Counted from the first letter of the stretch, positions 44,439-53,866 are shown. The stretch is DNA of 64,000 nucleotides from Roseburia hominis (GCF_021531695.1 NZ_JADYUI010000010.1:39206-103205); one strand, 5' to 3'. The notes: generated by a model not told the origin, from the letters alone. Numbers and translations are program-made.

Positions 44439-46043
44439 CTATTCCCACTCCTCATTCAGCCAGTTACGCAGTAACGATGCAACTGCTTCCGGATTTTCGT
44501 CAACAAATTTTTCAATCATAAGTCTGGTTTCAGATTTCTCGTTAAATCCAATGTCCTCCAAGCCCTCGGATTCTGCCTCTTTGGTTGTTTCAAGCAAAGA
44601 TTCTACGGATAACTCCGGTTCCACTTCCACGATCTCCTCTTTTCTTGTGCTGCGGAATACAACATAGCCAAGTAATGCAAAGATAAGCACTGCAAGTGCA
44701 ATCTGTAAGTAATCTGTCAGAGTTCTTCCATTTGAATCTGAGTATTGGAAAAACGGAACATCATAAGCAACAATAGAAATATTATCTTCTGAAATACCGG
44801 TTGCTTTTGAAACCATGGTATAGAAATCCTGATCTACATCTGTCTTCACACGCTCACTGTTCTGTGAAACATATTCATCAAATGTCATGCCATCCAGTGT
44901 TCCGTCTGCTTTTAGCTGATCCTCGTTATACACAACATATCTGGTAGCAACGACTGTTACTGAAGAATCATCATAATTGATATTTCCAACGGAACCGGTT
45001 GTTGTTGTAATCTTTTCATTTGGGAGATAATCTTTTGTGATATCCGAAACAGTAGAAGAAGACACACTGCCGTCTTCGATGACATAAGTGGTATCATCAT
45101 TGGAATCTGTTCCCGGTGTGGCTGCTGCCCCTCCCGTAGATTCTGATTCATAAGCACTTTCGCTGTCTAAATATCCCTGTGTCTGACCTTCTGCCACATA
45201 ATACTGATGGTCTGTAATATCTGTCTTGTTAAAATCAAGTACGAGGTTTAATCCAACTTCTACGTTATCATAAACATCAGTGCCAAGCACGACATCCTTT
45301 ACTTCTTTTTTCACTGCATTTTCTGTCTTATTGGTCAACGCCAGCTGTGTATTGGCATTTCCTGTTGTCGAATTGGAATCTGCTCCGGAGAACAAGACAT
45401 TACTGTCAGAATCCAGAATTAAAATACTGTCTGTCGAATCATTACCAACCTCAGTTGCAATAAATTTAGCGATTCCGGATGCCTGATCATCATCCATCTC
45501 TCCACTCAGTTTCAAAATAACACTCGCATAAGTGTCCATTCCCTGAGAAATAATTGTTCCGTCATCTTCCGGAATAGACAAAGAGACAGAAGCACTTTCG
45601 ATATTTGAAATTGTCTCTAACTGTTCTGCAAACTTATTTTCCAGATAAAGCTGATATTTTTTCGTTTTATCTGCTTCTGTAGTACTAAAGCCTCCATCAA
45701 ACACCTTATCGATTTCATATCCTTCTGTTGGGATATTATTAGAACCAAGAAGAATGGAAGCATTCGCCTCATCATCTTTATTCACGGTAAAAGTAAGCCC
45801 ATCCTGGGACAATTCATATCCTATGTTTTCTCCGTCTAAAAGTTCCTTTACCTGTGATGCCTGTGTTGTATTCTCACAGGAAATCAGTGTGACCATCACC
45901 GGTTTTGTGACCACTGCTGTCAAAATGATAAGAGCGACAATCACAACTCCGACAATGCTTAAAATCAGAGCTTTCTGCTTGGTCGAGAACTTCTTCCACC
46001 ACTCTGTAATTCTGTTTAATATTTGTTTCAGTTTTTCCGGCAT
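44439..46043 (-). CDS. fliF: Flagellar MS-ring protein FliF
   Basis: FliF forms the MS ring in the membrane, the base of the flagellum. The 534-residue protein has a transmembrane helix near residues 26-48, two ring-building domains (VSLSIPEDDG and KKEVKDVVLGTDVYDNVEV), a second helix near 445-465 and a cytoplasmic tail binding FliG (LMIEKFVDENPEAVASLLRN). All expected parts are present. Confidence 0.97.
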   Translation of the reverse strand: MPEKLKQILNRITEWWKKFSTKQKALILSIVGVVIVALIILTAVVTKPVMVTLISCENTTQASQVKELLDGENIGYELSQDGLTFTVNKDDEANASILLGSNNIPTEGYEIDKVFDGGFSTTEADKTKKYQLYLENKFAEQLETISNIESASVSLSIPEDDGTIISQGMDTYASVILKLSGEMDDDQASGIAKFIATEVGNDSTDSILILDSDSNVLFSGADSNSTTGNANTQLALTNKTENAVKKEVKDVVLGTDVYDNVEVGLNLVLDFNKTDITDHQYYVAEGQTQGYLDSESAYESESTGGAAATPGTDSNDDTTYVIEDGSVSSSTVSDITKDYLPNEKITTTTGSVGNINYDDSSVTVVATRYVVYNEDQLKADGTLDGMTFDEYVSQNSERVKTDVDQDFYTMVSKATGISEDNISIVAYDVPFFQYSDSNGRTLTDYLQIALAVLIFALLGYVVFRSTRKEEIVEVEPELSVESLLETTKEAESEGLEDIGFNEKSETRLMIEKFVDENPEAVASLLRNWLNEEWE

Positions 46044-46061
46044 CTTCTTTCCCTACCCCTG

Positions 46062-46370
46062 TTAGATTTGCATATTCATAATCTCTTTATATGCTTCAAT
46101 TGCTTTATTTTTAATTGCGGTTATGTATTGTATTGTAGTACTTGCTTTGTACTGCGCAATCTGTAAATCATGTGTATTTTCTGCCTGTCCGAGTGCAAAT
46201 CGGATTTCTTCTTCTTCTGCCTTGTGCTGATACTCGTTGGTTTCATTCACCATATTTATTGCAGAATCTAATACTTTTTGAAAATCTTCGGTACTTGTTG
46301 TGGTTGTATCGCCATCAATTGCTTTTTGTATCATATCTGAGGATACATTGGTAAGTGCTGCTATATCCAC
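46062..46370 (-). CDS. fliE: Flagellar hook-basal body protein FliE
   Basis: FliE joins the MS ring to the rod and is the first export substrate. The 102-residue helical protein ends with the conserved region FALGQAENTHDLQIAQYKA and TIQYITAIKNKAIEAYKEIMNMQI. It follows flgC in the standard order. Confidence 0.96.
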   Translation of the reverse strand: MDIAALTNVSSDMIQKAIDGDTTTTSTEDFQKVLDSAINMVNETNEYQHKAEEEEIRFALGQAENTHDLQIAQYKASTTIQYITAIKNKAIEAYKEIMNMQI

Positions 46371-46406
46371 GCTTCGTTCCCCCTCTTTTTCTTTATTTTA
46401 ATTTAT

Positions 46407-46847
46407 TTATTTTCCTATCTGTAATCCTGCCTGTGCCATTGTCTTTGTAGCATCAAAAGCAGTCGTGTTTGCCTCATAAGCACGACTGGAATCAATGAGA
46501 TTGGTCATCTCTGTTACAATATTCACATTCGGATAAGATACATATCCATTCTCATCAGCATCCGGATGAGAAGGATCATATTTCATAATAAAGTCTGTCT
46601 CATGATCTTCGGTTAATTTAGAAACCTTAACACCATTTCCCACAAATGCATTTCTGGTACGTTCTAAAACATCACTGAAACTTGTAATGTTTTTTTCCTG
46701 AAAAGTAACAATTTTTCTTCTATATGGTGTACCATCTCCGGTCGATGTTGTATTGATATTGGCTACATTCTGTGCAATCACATCCGTACGGAAACGTTCG
46801 GCTGTCATCCCCGATGCGCTGATATCAAATGCCTGAAATAATGCCAT
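46407..46847 (-). CDS. flgC: Flagellar rod protein FlgC
   Basis: A proximal rod subunit. The 146-residue protein has the axial N-terminus (FDISASGMTAERFRTDVI, then AQNVANINT) and C-terminus (SRAYEANTTAFDATKTMAQ). GYVSYPNVNIVTEM is the family motif preceding the last helix. Confidence 0.97.
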   Translation of the reverse strand: MALFQAFDISASGMTAERFRTDVIAQNVANINTTSTGDGTPYRRKIVTFQEKNITSFSDVLERTRNAFVGNGVKVSKLTEDHETDFIMKYDPSHPDADENGYVSYPNVNIVTEMTNLIDSSRAYEANTTAFDATKTMAQAGLQIGK

Positions 46848-46865
46848 AATAACTCTCCTCCCCCA

Positions 46866-47261
46866 TTACGATGATGCCATCGCTAATTTTAATCTCGAAA
46901 ATTCCTGTGAAATACTGTCTGTCAATGCCTGATATTTTATCGTTTCAGAAGCACGTTCTACCGACTCTGTATCAATATCTACATTATTTCGGTCTTCACG
47001 ATAAGAAAAATTCTCGGAATCTGTATATACAGATGCATTCAAATGATTATAATGCAGGTTTTTTATCTTATCATCCAATGCTGTATATTTGGAACGCCCC
47101 AGTTCCATCTTTAATACACTCGCAAAATCAATATCCTGTCTCTTATAACCCGGTGTGTCTACATTTGCGATATTGTTATTGATGCAGGTGCTTCTGATCC
47201 AGCTTGCATCTGCTGCCTTATCAAGTACGTTAATATAACTAAACGCATCTGTCGCTATCAT
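46866..47261 (-). CDS. flgB: Flagellar rod protein FlgB
   Basis: A proximal rod subunit and first gene of the flagellar operon. The start is the ATG at 47261 (MIATDAFSYINVLDKA) with GGAGG 7 nt upstream. The 131-residue protein contains NNIANVDTPGYKRQDIDF and NVDIDTESVERASETIKYQ, typical of FlgB. Confidence 0.96.
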   Translation of the reverse strand: MIATDAFSYINVLDKAADASWIRSTCINNNIANVDTPGYKRQDIDFASVLKMELGRSKYTALDDKIKNLHYNHLNASVYTDSENFSYREDRNNVDIDTESVERASETIKYQALTDSISQEFSRLKLAMASS

Positions 47262-47308
47262 GTGTACTCCTCCCAAACTTCCATTGAGTTTATCCCTAAT
47301 ATATAATC

Positions 47309-47337
47309 ATTATAGATTTTTATCCTAAAAAACACAA
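47309..47337 (-). promoter_or_regulatory. Main promoter of the flagellar/chemotaxis operon
   Basis: On the minus strand a perfect TATAAT (47309-47314) lies 17 nt from TTGTGT (47332-47337). It is about 50 nt before the flgB start. The -35 sits in the arm of a 14-bp hairpin. No sigma-28 element or CodY box is evident. Confidence 0.6.
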
Positions 47338-47375
47338 GATATTTTTGTTTTTTTTTACATTATCTTGTGTTTTTT
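47327..47375 (-). other. 14-bp hairpin overlapping the flgB promoter
   Basis: Positions 47327-47340 and 47362-47375 are perfectly complementary around a 21-nt A/T loop; the stem ends in six T on the minus strand. It can act as a second codY terminator. Its 3' arm contains the -35 of the flgB promoter. Confidence 0.7.
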
Positions 47376-47405
47376 GTCAAAATATGTATAAATACAGTAA
47401 AAGGC

Positions 47406-47449
47406 AAAAAAAGTGAAAAAGGATTCGCATTTCTACAAATCCTTTTCAC
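47406..47449 (-). terminator. Terminator after codY
   Basis: A 12- to 13-bp stem (47413-47425 with 47438-47449, one bulged A) is followed by seven T on the minus strand, about 25 nt after the codY stop. Confidence 0.85.
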
Positions 47450-47474
47450 CTGTATCAAACGGCTTCCCTGTCGT

Positions 47475-48254
47475 TTAGATTCCTTTTTCAGTTCTTATTT
47501 TTTTAAGTTCCTCAAAAACAAACTCATTTACCACCTTAATATAGGTTCCTTTCATTCCGGAAGAACGGGATTCAATGACCCCGGCACTTTCGAACTTTCT
47601 TAACGCATTCACAATGACGGAACGTGTAATTCCTACCCTGTCTGCAATCTTACTTGCCACAAGCACGCCTTCCATTCCGTCTAATTCATCAAAAATATAG
47701 GTAATTGCCTGCAATTCAGAAAATGACAGGGTATGAATGGCTGATTTTACAATCTGTATCTTACGAAGCTTTTCTGCATTTTCCTCGTTAAGTGCACGCA
47801 TCATCTCAAGACCAACCACCGTTGTTCCATACTCACTTACGATAATATCATCAATGTCAAATTCTTTCTCTTCCCTGTAAATAAAAAGCGTTCCAAGCCT
47901 CTCTCCCGCAATATCAATCGGTGTAATAATAACATGATACTTTTTCGTATTTGGAGAAAATCCAAGTGTTTCCAGATTTACATTTTCTTTTGTGGAAAGG
48001 ATTCCAAGCAATCTGTCATTCAACGATTCATCAATAAACTCTCCCACTTCATCTGCAATCAGTTCCTGTAACATCGGAGTCTTATCGCTGCGGCTCATGC
48101 CGAGAATTTTTCCTTTTTTACTGATGACCAGAATATCTGCCTCAAGAATTTCCGTCATTACCTTACATATATCATTAAATACTACTTTCGAAGAACTACT
48201 ATTATGCAAAAGTTTATTGATTTTTCTTGTCTTATCCAATAATTGCACGCTCAT
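47475..48254 (-). CDS. codY: GTP-sensing global transcriptional regulator CodY
   Basis: CodY represses genes of nutrient-poor growth when bound to GTP and branched-chain amino acids. The 259-residue protein has the N-terminal GAF domain (LLDKTRKINKLLHN onwards) and the C-terminal winged helix-turn-helix ASKIADRVGITRSVIVNAL. AGGAGG lies 6 nt before the ATG. It precedes the flagellar operon as in B. subtilis, where CodY represses motility. Confidence 0.97.
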   Translation of the reverse strand: MSVQLLDKTRKINKLLHNSSSSKVVFNDICKVMTEILEADILVISKKGKILGMSRSDKTPMLQELIADEVGEFIDESLNDRLLGILSTKENVNLETLGFSPNTKKYHVIITPIDIAGERLGTLFIYREEKEFDIDDIIVSEYGTTVVGLEMMRALNEENAEKLRKIQIVKSAIHTLSFSELQAITYIFDELDGMEGVLVASKIADRVGITRSVIVNALRKFESAGVIESRSSGMKGTYIKVVNEFVFEELKKIRTEKGI

Positions 48255-48311
48255 CCTTTTCCTCCTGACTGTACCATTTCTGCAATTCCAGCTATTTTTT
48301 TACTGTTTAAT

Positions 48312-48340
48312 ATTTTAGCACATTTATTCAGAATATTCAA
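48312..48340 (-). promoter_or_regulatory. codY promoter
   Basis: TTGAAT (48335-48340) and TAAAAT (48312-48317) on the minus strand are 17 nt apart, with the extended TG one base before the -10. It starts 23 nt or less after the topA stop. Confidence 0.65.
48323..48337 (-). promoter_or_regulatory. Possible CodY box inside the codY promoter
   Basis: The minus-strand sequence AATATTCTGAATAAA matches the CodY consensus AATTTTCWGAAAATT at 11 of 15 positions, with the central TTCTGAA intact. It lies between, and partly over, the -35 and -10, where bound CodY would block RNA polymerase. Confidence 0.4.
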
Positions 48341-48363
48341 TCTTTTGCATATTTTTCATCTTT

Positions 48364-50445
48364 TTACTCGCCTTTTTTCGACTTTTTCTCTTCTACATAA
48401 CCACATTGATTGTCCGCACACACCAGTTTATTTCCTTTTTCCAGCATATATCCACCACATTTCGGACACTTCCTGGTCGAAGGACGCTGCCATGACATAA
48501 AATCACATTCCGGATTATTTTCACATCCGTAATATTTTCTTCCTTTTTTGGTCTTCTTTAAGACAATTTCTTTGCCGCATTTCGGGCAGGAAACTCCGAT
48601 TTTTTCGAGATATGGTTTTGTGTTGCGGCAATCCGGGAATCCCGGACACGCTAAGAACTTCCCATGCGGACCGTATTTTACCACCATATTTCTGCCACAT
48701 TCTTCGCAGATGACATCTGTTACTTCATCTGCAATCTGAACCTTTTCCAATTCTTTCTCCGCAACCTCGACTGCCTGTTCCAAATCCGGATAGAAATTGC
48801 TTACCACCGTCTTCCAGCCTACTTTTCCCTCTTCCACTCCGTCAAGCAATGACTCTAAATTCGCGGTAAAGTGTTCATCCACGATACTCGGGAACGAATG
48901 TTTCATAATGGAATTTACAACCTCTCCAAGCTCTGTTACATAAAGATTTTTATTTTCTTTTACGATATATCTTCGCGCCAGAATTGTTGTAATGGTCGGT
49001 GAATAGGTACTCGGTCTTCCGATTCCCAGTTCCTCCAATGCCTTTACCAAGGATGCTTCCGTATAATGAGCCGGTGGCTGGGTAAAATGCTGCTTTGCTT
49101 CAAATTCTTCAAATTTTAATCCGGTATCTTCATCAATTGATTTTAACAGTACATTACCATGCGCCTTTTCATCCTCGTCATTCGTATAAACAGACATAAA
49201 TCCGTCAAATGCGATTTTGGATGCGGACACGGAAAAACGATAATCATCCGCTCCGATTTTTACGGAAGTTGTTTCATAAACAGCTTCCTTCATGCGACTC
49301 GCCGTAAAACGATTCCAGATAAGCTGATACAGGCGGAACTGGTCTCTTGAAAGCGACTCTTTTACACTCTGCGGTGTTCTCGTAATATCGGAAGGGCGAA
49401 TTGCTTCGTGCGCATCCTGTATCTTGGTATTTCCCTTTTTCTCTGTCACTTTTTTTGCCACATACGCTTCGCCATAAGTATCTGTAATAAATTGATGTGC
49501 TGCCGCATCTGCTTCTTCTGAAATACGCACGGAATCTGTTCTTAAATATGTAATAAGACCAACGGTTCCGATTCCCTTTAAATCAATTCCTTCATATAAC
49601 TGCTGTGCAAGGCGCATCGTTTTTTGTGTTGAAAAATTAAGAACTTTCGATGCTTCCTGTTGCAAGGTACTGGTAATAAAAGGAAGAGGTGCTTTTTTTA
49701 CACGTTCTCCTTTTTTTACCTCTAATACTTTATACTCGGCTTTTTCAATCTTCGCCGTGATTTCATCCATCTGTTCTTTGGATGAAATTACAATTTTTCC
49801 ATTCACATCACCCGTAAACTTTGCAATAAGAGGTTTCTTTTCCCCTTTTATTCCAAGCATGACATCAAGACTCCAGTATTCTTCCGGAATAAATGCATTG
49901 ATTTCTTCTTCTCTGTCACAGATAATGCGCAATGCCACAGACTGCACTCTTCCCGCACTCAGTCCTCTTTTCACCTTCGCCCAGAGAAGCGGGCTGATAC
50001 GATATCCTACCATACGGTCTAATATTCTTCTCGCCTGTTGTGCATCCACCAAATCCTGATCAATGTCTCTCGCCTGCTTTAAGGATGCTTTTACCGCGCT
50101 CTGCGTAATCTCATTAAAGCTGATACGGTACATCTTCGTCTCATCTAATTTCAGTGCTTTGGATAAATGCCATGAAATAGCCTCTCCTTCGCGGTCGGGG
50201 TCGGTTGCGAGATAAACTTTATCTGCTTTTTTTGCTTCTTTTCTTAATTTTGCAAGAATATCTCCTTTTCCTCGAATTGTAATATATTTCGGTTCATAAT
50301 CATGTTCCACATCGATTCCAAGCTGGCTTTTCGGTAAATCCCTCACATGCCCGTTTGATGCCATGACTTCATAATTCTTCCCAAGGAATTTTTTTATTGT
50401 CTTTACTTTTGCCGGTGATTCCACGATCACAAGATATTTTGCCAT
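48364..50445 (-). CDS. topA: DNA topoisomerase I
   Basis: Type IA topoisomerase that relaxes negative supercoils. The start is the ATG at 50445 (MAKYLVIVESPAK) with AGGAG 7 nt upstream. The 693-residue protein has a Toprim domain (LVIVESPAKVKTIKKFLG; metal-binding ATDPDREGEAI), the catalytic Tyr in ITYLRTDSVRIS, and three C-terminal four-Cys zinc ribbons (CEECGRNM, CPKCGKEI, CPKCGGYM). It follows dprA by 26 nt. Confidence 0.98.
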   Translation of the reverse strand: MAKYLVIVESPAKVKTIKKFLGKNYEVMASNGHVRDLPKSQLGIDVEHDYEPKYITIRGKGDILAKLRKEAKKADKVYLATDPDREGEAISWHLSKALKLDETKMYRISFNEITQSAVKASLKQARDIDQDLVDAQQARRILDRMVGYRISPLLWAKVKRGLSAGRVQSVALRIICDREEEINAFIPEEYWSLDVMLGIKGEKKPLIAKFTGDVNGKIVISSKEQMDEITAKIEKAEYKVLEVKKGERVKKAPLPFITSTLQQEASKVLNFSTQKTMRLAQQLYEGIDLKGIGTVGLITYLRTDSVRISEEADAAAHQFITDTYGEAYVAKKVTEKKGNTKIQDAHEAIRPSDITRTPQSVKESLSRDQFRLYQLIWNRFTASRMKEAVYETTSVKIGADDYRFSVSASKIAFDGFMSVYTNDEDEKAHGNVLLKSIDEDTGLKFEEFEAKQHFTQPPAHYTEASLVKALEELGIGRPSTYSPTITTILARRYIVKENKNLYVTELGEVVNSIMKHSFPSIVDEHFTANLESLLDGVEEGKVGWKTVVSNFYPDLEQAVEVAEKELEKVQIADEVTDVICEECGRNMVVKYGPHGKFLACPGFPDCRNTKPYLEKIGVSCPKCGKEIVLKKTKKGRKYYGCENNPECDFMSWQRPSTRKCPKCGGYMLEKGNKLVCADNQCGYVEEKKSKKGE

Positions 50446-50471
50446 TCTTATACTCCTTCTCATACCCCTTT

Positions 50472-51548
50472 TTACGAACGGATATAATGATTTTTAAATA
50501 TTTCCCTGACATACCCCTTTTGAATAAGCTCTAATAAAATGCTGCTCACTTCAAAAAGTTCCAATCCCGTTTTCAGGATAATTTCATCCATGCTTCTTGC
50601 ATGCAAATCGAGACAACTATACACCACCATCTGTTGTTTTTCAAGTGGTTTTCTTTTATTTTTTTCATTTGCCCCGCAAATTTTTCTGCTAAGACAGAGA
50701 TCCTTTTGTAAATCTTCTGCTGATAAAATCATTCCCGCACCATCCTTAATCAGGCGATTACAGCCACGGCTTAAACTGTCCGAAATCCTGCCCGGCAATG
50801 CATAAACATCCTTTCCCTGTTCCAATGCAAAATCTGCCGTAATAAGAGAGCCACTCCGTTCTCTTGCTTCTATCACGATTACAATATCACTGATTCCGCT
50901 GATAATCCGGTTTCTCTGTGGAAACTGTGCTGCAATCGGTGGTCTGCCCGGTGGATATTCTGAAAAGATTCCGCCCTCTATTAAAATTTCATCATATAAA
51001 TTCTGATGTTCTGACGGATAACAGACATCCACACCACATCCAAGTACTGCATAGCTTGTTCCGTTTTCTTTTAAGGCACCATAATGCGCACTCCCATCAA
51101 TTCCTCTTGCCATGCCGCTTACGATTTTAACGCCACAATCTGATAAATGCCCCGCAATTTTTAAAGCCTCTGCTTTTCCATATTCCGAACAGCATCTTGC
51201 CCCTACGATTGCCGCCAGAAATTCATTTTCTTCCGGCAGTTTTCCTTTTACATAAAGTGCATCCGGAGCATTTATGATCTCTTTTAGTTTTTTCGGATAA
51301 CGGGAATCCCCTATTGTCACAAAAGATATTCCCATTTTTTCTAATTTTTCATATTCTTCCGCTAAATTTTTGCATTTCTTTCCCTGTTTTATTTTTTCTT
51401 TTTCTGCCTCAGTAAGCCTTGTCATCGCATCAATCATTTTATCCGGCAATTCATACAATTCTTTTGCATTTCTTACATAATGCCGAATTTTATTTCTTGT
51501 TTCCAGGTGGATACCGGGCATGCTGTTTAACCAATATTCATATTTCAT
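50472..51548 (-). CDS. dprA: DNA-processing protein DprA
   Basis: DprA binds incoming single-stranded DNA during transformation and loads RecA. The start is the ATG at 51548, overlapping the comM stop as ATGA. The 358-residue protein has a Rossmann-like fold with AAIVGARCCSEYG, KIVSGMARGIDGSAH, AVLGCGVDVCYPSEH and an NRIISG motif, plus a C-terminal winged helix (MDEIILKTGLELFEVSSILL). With comM upstream it forms a competence-type pair. Confidence 0.95.
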   Translation of the reverse strand: MKYEYWLNSMPGIHLETRNKIRHYVRNAKELYELPDKMIDAMTRLTEAEKEKIKQGKKCKNLAEEYEKLEKMGISFVTIGDSRYPKKLKEIINAPDALYVKGKLPEENEFLAAIVGARCCSEYGKAEALKIAGHLSDCGVKIVSGMARGIDGSAHYGALKENGTSYAVLGCGVDVCYPSEHQNLYDEILIEGGIFSEYPPGRPPIAAQFPQRNRIISGISDIVIVIEARERSGSLITADFALEQGKDVYALPGRISDSLSRGCNRLIKDGAGMILSAEDLQKDLCLSRKICGANEKNKRKPLEKQQMVVYSCLDLHARSMDEIILKTGLELFEVSSILLELIQKGYVREIFKNHYIRS

Positions 51549-53077
51549 ACTGTCTGCTCCCAAAATTTTTTATCAATCGTCCGATAACAGACTGCCTCAT
51601 TCAAATGTTTAAATTCCACCTCTTTGCTTCCGTCCAGATCTGCTATGGTTCTCGCAACTTTTAAGATTTTATAGTAAGCACGCGCATTTAATTGAAATGA
51701 TGTGTAAATCTGTTTCATATATGCTTTTTTCTTCTGATCAAGCATACAGTATTCCTCCACAAGTTCTACCGGCATCTGGCTGTTATAAGAAAATGTATAC
51801 TCTTTAAAACGTTCTTTTTGCAGTTCATGTACCGCAAGAATCCGGTTTCTTATCATTTCCGAGGTTTCTTCTTTTTTTGGCTCTGCCACTTCCTCGAAAG
51901 AAAGCCGTGGCACTTCCACACATAAATCAATTCTATTTAAAAGCGGCTGGCTGATTCTGCTCAGATAACGTCTGATTTCGCTCATACTGCAGCGACATTT
52001 CTGCCTGTCCGGAAAATTTCCGCAGGAACATGGATTCATCGCTGCGACTAAAATAAAATCTGCAGGATAATGATAGGTTCCACTCGCCCTGACAAGATGC
52101 ACACTGTGTTCTTCTAACGGCTGCCTCAATATTTCAAGCGTTTCTTTCCGAAATTCCGTCAGTTCGTCCAGAAAAAGCACACCATGATGTGCCAGACTGA
52201 TTTCTCCCGGTTTTGGCGTTCTCCCGCCGCCTGCTAATCCCTGTGGAGTAATCGTATGATGTGGGGAACGAAACGGCCGTTCCATTAAAACCGGCTCCTT
52301 TTCATCCCACATTCCGCAGATACTGTAGATTTTCGCCAGTTCCATCTGCTCTTTTTCACTCATTGGCGGCAAAATCGACGGAATCCGCTTTGCTGCCATT
52401 GTTTTTCCGGCTCCCGGCGGACCAATCATCAGTAAATTATGCATCCCTGCAACCGCGACCTCACAGGCTCGTTTTAAAAAAGGCTGTCCATGCATCTCCG
52501 AAAAATCCGGCAAGTCACATTTTGTACTTTTCTCTTTCTGTTCCACCGGACAAATCTGCCTTTTTTCACCGCTTCTAAAATAAGCAATAACATCATCCAG
52601 ATTCTGCACCGGTATGATTTCGATTCCTTTTACCATACCTGCTTCTGTCGCATTTTTATAAGGCACCATGCATTTTAAGAAGCCCTGTTTTTCTGCTTCC
52701 AATACAATTGGAAATATTCCCTGTATGGGCTGTAATGTGCCATCCAGTCCGATTTCACCAATCACTAAAATATCTTTCGTCCGTTTTTCCTCTATGATTC
52801 CAAGGGCTGCCATCACCGCAACCGCAATCGGAAGGTCAAAACCGGAACCGCTTTTCCTAAGTCCTGCCGGGGAAAGATTCACGGTAATCCGCTTTGCAGG
52901 AAGTTGATAGCCTGCATTTTTTAAAGCCGTCCGAACACGTTCTTTCGCCTCTTTTACTTCAGAGCCCAAAAAACCTACCATTTCAAATACCGGCATTCCT
53001 GTACTTACATCAGCTTCTACCTTCACTAAAATACTGTCTATTCCGTGAAGGATTGCCGTTGATACGATACTATACAA
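51545..53077 (-). CDS. comM: Mg-chelatase-like AAA+ ATPase ComM/YifB
   Basis: ComM is a hexameric helicase that promotes branch migration of transforming DNA. A TTG at 53077 is preferred as start, because AAGGAG lies exactly 7 nt upstream; an ATG at 53101 has no such site. The 510-residue protein begins with the ChlI-like domain (LPAKRITVNLSPAGLRKSGS), then Walker A GPPGAGKTMAAKRI, Walker B LFLDELTEF, an AAMNPCSCG zinc-finger segment, and the C-terminal Mg-chelatase domain. A TTGACA 95 nt upstream may be its -35, but the -10 is poor. Confidence 0.93.
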   Translation of the reverse strand: MYSIVSTAILHGIDSILVKVEADVSTGMPVFEMVGFLGSEVKEAKERVRTALKNAGYQLPAKRITVNLSPAGLRKSGSGFDLPIAVAVMAALGIIEEKRTKDILVIGEIGLDGTLQPIQGIFPIVLEAEKQGFLKCMVPYKNATEAGMVKGIEIIPVQNLDDVIAYFRSGEKRQICPVEQKEKSTKCDLPDFSEMHGQPFLKRACEVAVAGMHNLLMIGPPGAGKTMAAKRIPSILPPMSEKEQMELAKIYSICGMWDEKEPVLMERPFRSPHHTITPQGLAGGGRTPKPGEISLAHHGVLFLDELTEFRKETLEILRQPLEEHSVHLVRASGTYHYPADFILVAAMNPCSCGNFPDRQKCRCSMSEIRRYLSRISQPLLNRIDLCVEVPRLSFEEVAEPKKEETSEMIRNRILAVHELQKERFKEYTFSYNSQMPVELVEEYCMLDQKKKAYMKQIYTSFQLNARAYYKILKVARTIADLDGSKEVEFKHLNEAVCYRTIDKKFWEQTV

Positions 53078-53180
53078 TGTACCACTCCTTTTATTTTTCA
53101 TTTGTTTTTGCGTTTTCCTGCCGAAACGGCATGATTTCACTTATGTGCTGTTAAAAGATGACAGAATCCTCTGTCAAAGA

Positions 53181-53220
53181 AAAAAAGATGGAATTATCAT
53201 AACACAATTTCCATCTTTTT
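53181..53220 (-). terminator. Terminator after sigK
   Basis: AAAAAAGATGGAATT (53181-53195) pairs with AATTTCCATCTTTTT (53206-53220) with one bulged base and a 10-nt loop, just after the sigK stop. It ends in T on both strands. Confidence 0.82.
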
Positions 53221-53230
53221 CAAATGTTTT

Positions 53231-53866
53231 TTATGATTCGTACAAACTTTTTTTCAATTTTTCCAACGCATGTTTTTCAATCCTGCTGACATACGAACGC
53301 GAAATTTCAAGTTTTTTTGCAATTTCACGTTGTGTTTTTACCCGGGAGTTATAAAGTCCATAGCGCCAGATAATAATTTCCCTTTCTCTTTGATTTAAGA
53401 CAGTCGGCAGTATCTCATATATTTTTTCTACATTTTTATGAAGTTCAATCTTTTCTACGACATCCGCATCCTCGCTTTCGACAACATCAATTAAATTAAT
53501 CTGATTTCCTTCTTTGTCTGTACCAATCGGTTCATAAAGCGAGACTTCTCTTGACATTTTCCGCTTAGCCCTGAGATACATAAGAAGCTCATTATCAATG
53601 CAGCGTGCCGCATAAGTTGCAAGTTTACTGCCTCTTTCTACATCAAATGTCATGACCGCCTTAATAAGACCTATGGTTCCAATCGAAATCAGATCTTCCA
53701 TTTCTTCTTCTGTATTCTGATATTTTTTTGATACATGGGCAACCAGACGCATATTCCGTTCAATCAGAGTATCCTTCGCCTTGGGACTGCCTTCTTTCAT
53801 TTTTTTCAAACATTCCTTTTCTTCATTGGCATTTAAAGGGGGCAAAAAAGTTTTCAAAAGCGGCAC
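53231..53866 (-). CDS. sigK: SigK-type RNA polymerase sigma factor
   Basis: A sigma-70-family factor most like sporulation sigma-K. Regions 1.2-2 (IERNMRLVAHVSKKY, DLISIGTIGLIKAV, KLATYAARCIDNELLMYLRA), the SigE/SigK-type segment VSLYEPIGTDKEGNQINLID, and region 4 (TQREIAKKLEISRSYVSRIE) are clear. The 211 residues lack the membrane pro-peptide of B. subtilis pro-sigma-K. The marked GTG start abuts GAGG; a TTG at 53857 has GAGG 8 nt upstream and may be the real start (208 residues). Confidence 0.9.
   Translation of the reverse strand: MPLLKTFLPPLNANEEKECLKKMKEGSPKAKDTLIERNMRLVAHVSKKYQNTEEEMEDLISIGTIGLIKAVMTFDVERGSKLATYAARCIDNELLMYLRAKRKMSREVSLYEPIGTDKEGNQINLIDVVESEDADVVEKIELHKNVEKIYEILPTVLNQREREIIIWRYGLYNSRVKTQREIAKKLEISRSYVSRIEKHALEKLKKSLYES

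Noticed and set aside
47262..47330. CodY box at the flgB promoter
   Set aside because: The best match has only about 7 of 15 consensus positions.
47262..47475. c-di-GMP riboswitch upstream of flgB, as in some Clostridia
   Set aside because: The gap is only about 210 bp and is filled by two hairpins and a promoter; no GEMM-type conserved sequence was seen.
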